A stretch of DNA of 64,000 nucleotides, taken from the NCBI RefSeq assembly GCF_008831285.2, contig NC_045139.1, forward strand, positions 32,833,706-32,897,705. Reading direction: 5' to 3'. The notes under the pieces are model-generated. The model did no database searches. It had not been told where the DNA came from and saw only the letters and a program-made list of their open reading frames with translations. Below, piece by piece: positions 59,931 through 64,000 of the stretch; the stretch's first letter is position 1, and every line of letters starts with the position of its first letter. The position numbers were made by a program, and so were the translations under genes. This stretch comes from Nymphaea colorata. Taxonomy: Eukaryota > Streptophyta > Magnoliopsida > Nymphaeales > Nymphaeaceae.

Positions 59931-61328
59931 TAATACGGTGTAACATCCCACAATGCATGGAAGGACTTGAAAAGGTTAGGTATAAAAACATTTTAGAAAT
60001 ATCGAGGGGTTTATATATCGACATACTTACTATCAGTTGTCTTGGTTCATAGCCATGTTCAGTGTGAACTGAAGCAGACTACAGGGTGAGTTAAGACCTG
60101 CCATGCTAGGCACTTTGGTTAGTTCTAGACCAAGTCATTACAGTTTGACACTCAGACTTGGAATCCAGCACTCGAGAATGTGTGTTCTTAACTGAGGGTG
60201 GATAGTAACACCCATGCATGTAAGGACTTGAAAATGCTCTTCTATTGGATTTTTTTCTTAAACCCTGAGGGGTTTATAATTTATATATTCATGTGCAGTC
60301 GTGCACTAGTACCAAATGTCCTGGTTCACAGCCTTTTTGTGTCTGGACCAAAGTCAGTTACGAGGTGGTGCGTTGGGGCTACTGTATCTGACACTCTATC
60401 ATAGTTCTGAGCTGGGTTGTGATAGCTAGTAGTACAGTTGTGTCAACAATCGGATTTGAGGTTTGATACGACAAGATGTTTCTCTTAAAGGGGAAGGATT
60501 GTAACACCTTATGTGTGTGGAAGGACTTGAGAATGGTTAAGGGTTGAAGATTTTCATAAACCTCAAGGGGTTTACATAACCATAGCCCCTACTATTTTTT
60601 TTTTCTGGAGTGTAAATGGAAGCTGGCCATGGGGTCGTTATGATTTGCCATGCCAAGGACTTTGTCATTGTCAAAACAGAGGTTTGAACGTGGAACACCA
60701 TTCGTGAGAGTTGTAGAAACCACTATACCTATGCGTGTGAAAGGACTTGGGAAAGGTTCTCTATGGTTGTGTCAAAGACATTTAAGAAATCTTGAGGGGT
60801 TTACATGTGCATTTGCTTTCTTTCTTTTTGGCCTTTATGGGTGAAAACATAAGCTTGATTTGCCACTGTGGACAGTCCAGTTAATCTTGGTTCGGGTCAT
60901 TAAAGTTTGTACCAAAGACATGTTTTAGACTCGAACTCGAGGTTCAATACATGAATATGAGTGTTTTTGAGGAGGATGGACCAGAACAAATCATGTATGG
61001 AAGGACTTGAAAATAGTCGCGTCGAAGATTTTCTTAAATCTTGAGGGGTTAATATATCCATCTGCTCTACTAGATGTTATGCTTTCTACTCATCTCAAAT
61101 GTTGTTCATAGCTAGCTATGGGGTGGGCTGGAATCTATTATGCAGATTATGTTTTCAGTTTTGAGTTGAGACATTGTAGTAAAATGAGCAACATAATTTA
61201 AACATGTAACACCATTCATGTAGACACATACAAGCTAAATTACGCCAAACAATGCTTTTATTTTAATACTTCAGTTTGTGCGAAGGGACTTGAGAACAAC
61301 CCTATATTAAATTAGAGAAATATTCAGA

Positions 61329-61404
61329 AGTTTATATACTCGTGTTCCATACTACTGATTGTTCATAGTTTATATACTCGTGTTCCATACTGCTGATTGT
61401 TCAT
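61329..61404. repeat. 38-bp direct repeat inside the array
   Basis: AGTTTATATACTCGTGTTCC begins two successive 38-base units that differ by about one base. It is a secondary duplication within the sixth unit of the larger array. Confidence 0.85.
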
Positions 61405-61616
61405 AGTCTTTATGGGTGCAACTTAAGAATAGCTACAGATGACTTGGGAACTCGCCATAATAGGCCCCCAGTTTTATTTTGAGTCTTATTACAATTAACG
61501 TCAAGCCCAAGTCTAATGCTTAAACCTGGAGTTTCACAAGCACAATGAGTGCATCTAAAAAGGGGTGGCTATTGTAATACCCCATGTGTATGAAAGGACT
61601 CTAAGAATAATTTTAT

Positions 61617-62662
61617 ATTGAAGGCTATGTTGTTAAGGCCTCACCTAGGTGTGGACTAAGCTTGAGTCCACAGCTGTCACCTATGTCCACTACTTAGGCG
61701 ATGGGATATGTGTTGGTGCCTAGGCTCGCTTAGGCTGGCCTAGCCACCAACACGCCTAGTCCATGGGAAAGTGAAAAGTCACATTCCCTTTCAATTAAAA
61801 TTTCTTAATTGAGCATACATTGTAATGTATTTTATTTTTATTGATTATGTATTTTTATGTATTGTTGTGTTGATTATGCTGTTATATGCACACTGTGATA
61901 TGTAAATACTGTTAGTCACTTAGTCTGTTATATAGTATTGTGATACCTCATACATGTTATATGTATACATTAATATGGTTATGTTACGTACCTATATCAT
62001 GTAGTTATGTGTATTGTTAATTTGTTATACCTGTTATAAACTTTGTATACTATTATGTTAAATTGTATTGTAATACAATTTGTTATTCCTGTTATATGTA
62101 TTGTAATACATGTTATGTGTATATACTATTATGTACAGTTTGTTATACCTGTTATATAGTATTGCATCAACCTATCATATGTATATACTATATACTGTTA
62201 GCCTGTTATATAATATGTAGTATTGTGATACCTGTTATATGTATTGGTTAGTATGGTTATGTACTTGTACGTATTACTATTGTGTACTTATGCGTATACT
62301 AATATGTACTCTTAGTCTTTTTTATTATCTTATGTCTTTGTTTAAGTATAGGTGAATTAAAGCCTTCTTGTGGATTTACATTCATTCTAGAGATTAGATT
62401 TAGTTTTTTTTTGTTTCTTCTATTCATTTACATTTAATGAGGAATGTTAAACTTCTTCTATTGATTTTGCATTTTTGACTGTCTAAGTTGATTATGCTTG
62501 TCATATTACTACGCTCCACATTTCAAATATTAGTAATAGTTAATCAAAATAACTTGACATATTAACATAACTAAAAAAAAATTGGTCGCCTTTTTTGCCT
62601 AGGCGCTAGGCACTGCGTGTCGGCCAGCAGCACCTGGGCTCATTGACAACATAGATTGAAGG
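61617..62662. mobile_element. hAT-like non-autonomous TIR element, copy 2, with 8-bp TSD
   Basis: The element is 61625-62654 (1030 bp). Ends CTATGTTGTTAAGGCC and TCATTGACAACATAG are inverted repeats, and exact ATTGAAGG duplications flank it (61617-61624, 62655-62662). It is the same family as the element at 46712-47677, with shared left and right blocks. Its middle (about 61950-62240) is an AT-rich run of degenerate TGTTATATGTAT words in place of the unique segment of copy 1. It has no transposase frame. Taking it out, with one duplication, restores a normal unit of the tandem array, so it landed after the array formed. Confidence 0.88.
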
Positions 62663-63130
62663 CTTTAAGACATCTTCAAGGGTTTATATACCCGTATCTC
62701 ACTTCCAGCTAACCTTGTTTCATGGCCTTCTGAGTGCAAATTGAATGTGATTATGAGGCTGAACTGGGATCTGTTAATTAGATACTTGAGTCAGTTTGCT
62801 TTGAGTCATTACAATTGACATTAAAGTTAATTTTAACACTCGGACATGAGATTCAATATGAGAGGAGCGCCAAGGACGCAGGCTTCCTGAAAAGGGTGAG
62901 TGCAGCACTCATATGTATGAAAGGACTTGAGAATAATCCCTTGAGAATAATCCCATCACAAACATGTTGAGTAATCTTTCAAGGGTTTACATGCTTATAG
63001 GCTTTACTACCAATTATCCTGGTTTGTCGCCTTTTCAGTAGGAATTCCAGCTGATTGTAGAGCAGATAGGGAGGTCTTAGACCAAACACTTGAGTTAGTT
63101 TTATGCTGGTCCCTGCTGTTTTTACTAGGA

Positions 63131-64000
63131 TTTAAGGGCATTGCTGTTAGAACCTGCATCACCACATCAATGTTTCAGTGTCTTGTTTGTTATTTAATAT
63201 TTCAATAGATCTTTGCAAAAATATATTTGTTCTATGAATAATGGCTAATATGTTTTTGAAAAAAATAACAGAGATATGAGAAGGGTGCATTCTAAAATAT
63301 GCAGCATCTGACATGCAAAGGTTTAGATAATTCCGGCATGATGAGTTTGTGTGGATCCCCAACCCTATCTGGAATCTAAATGTGTACTATTCGTGAAGAA
63401 AGCACTTCTGTAACATGATTTCACATAAAATGACATTCCTTCTGGCTCACAATTCATATGTTTGGTACTATTTTATCTGATTCTCTTTTGAGTATTTGCA
63501 AACTCAGTACTGTATATCAGGCTACTTGGTCTGATATTGTATGGTATTACCACTTATGTAGTTTGATAACGTCATGCTTGAAGTCAGGATCTTTAATGGA
63601 AAGGTGTCTGGACTTTCAGCATCTGGGATATCACTTGGGCTTTTCTTGTTTCAGCAAGCTAGGGTTAGTCAGACCCTGGCAGGGTGTGCATAAGAAATGC
63701 ACCTGAATGTTGAACTTTTGACCTCCTTCATGTTGAAGGTCTTAAGTCCAACCCTCCAGCAAGGTGGAGGGAGCTTTTGTTGGCTTGACTTTGAGTTATT
63801 GATGGTTGAGTTACAGCGAAATTTTTAAATATTTATGTATTTGTTGCTTCTCCTTTTGTGGGGATGTCAACAGTTTCATGACTATTTTCTGTATTTTCAG
63901 TTTCATATATGATACAAGTTTACAGCTTTCTTGTATGACAGATGCATGTGCTTCTCTTGACTATACTATATTAGCTCATCACTTTTCACAAGCACATTCA
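63131..64000 (+). other. PAT10 intron 2, right part to window edge
   Basis: Sequence between the tandem array and the window end. It has no segment that I can read as the next PAT10 exon or as another gene. Confidence 0.45.

Larger units (their letters stand above)
59935..63130 (+). repeat. Diverged tandem array, about eight ~220-310 bp units
   Basis: Each unit starts near GTAACACC(C)ATGTGTGTG, has a core GAAAGGACTTGAGAA, and 40-60 bases later (T)CTTGAGGGGTTTACAT. In several units there follow ATC(A/C)TGGTTCATAGCC, GGGTGAGTTGGGATCTG and GAGTCATTACA-like words. GGACTT cores lie at about 59963, 60233, 60523, 60743, 61003, 61286, 61597 and 62923. Spacings are 270, 290, 220, 260, 283 and 311 bases; the last (1326) is long because a TIR element has been inserted. 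Units are clearly diverged. The array lies in PAT10 intron 2. No coding capacity was recognised. Confidence 0.8.

Overview
This is nuclear DNA of a flowering plant. Genes are split by GT-AG introns, many of them long and AT-rich. Two pentatricopeptide repeat (PPR) genes are present, one ending in a DYW domain. There is an expansin-like A gene and plant-only families (DUF241, DUF2358). Intergenic DNA and introns are full of small non-autonomous transposons, a tRNA-derived SINE and microsatellites. The order or family of the plant cannot be fixed from the window. No bacterial operon, CRISPR array, rRNA gene or intact tRNA gene was seen, and no retroviral or LTR-type element was recognised.

Layout, left to right. 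(1) 145-4420, minus: a plastid-type SAM-dependent methyltransferase whose 3' end lies off the left edge. (2) 7797-11736, minus: DDA1, a small subunit of the CUL4-DDB1-DET1 ubiquitin ligase, in four exons. (3) 14191-16125, plus: an intronless PPR protein like Arabidopsis At1g71460, with a shortened C-terminus. (4) 18041-20367, plus: a five-exon DUF2358 protein. (5) 21719-23995, minus: an intronless PPR-DYW editing factor. (6) 27363-29119, plus: expansin-like A, five exons, with TATA box and poly(A) signal. (7) 30413-31551, plus: a three-exon gene of unknown family between two direct copies of a CTCGA-rich repeat. (8) 36887-37795, plus: an intronless DUF241 protein. (9) 39605-52235, minus, with a 5' UTR exon near 54.5 kb: a 16-coding-exon BAG6/Scythe-like protein with an N-terminal ubiquitin-like domain. 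(10) 58519 to the right edge, plus: the first two coding exons of a PAT10-type protein S-acyltransferase, followed by a repeat-rich intron.

The genes form no pathway together; this is an ordinary plant neighbourhood. Loose themes are organelle gene expression (two PPR proteins and two probable plastid proteins) and ubiquitin-linked protein quality control (DDA1, BAG6-like).

The most interesting signals are these. Two ~1-kb TIR elements of one family each have an 8-bp target duplication, and one carries a unique open internal segment. About eight diverged tandem copies of a ~220-310 bp unit lie in the PAT10 intron, and one of them is split by such an element. One BAG6-like exon junction keeps frame only with an apparent GT-AC intron. 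A complete tRNA-derived SINE has a 16-bp target duplication. Exon models were made by eye from splice signals and family resemblance; none was tested by search or transcript data.
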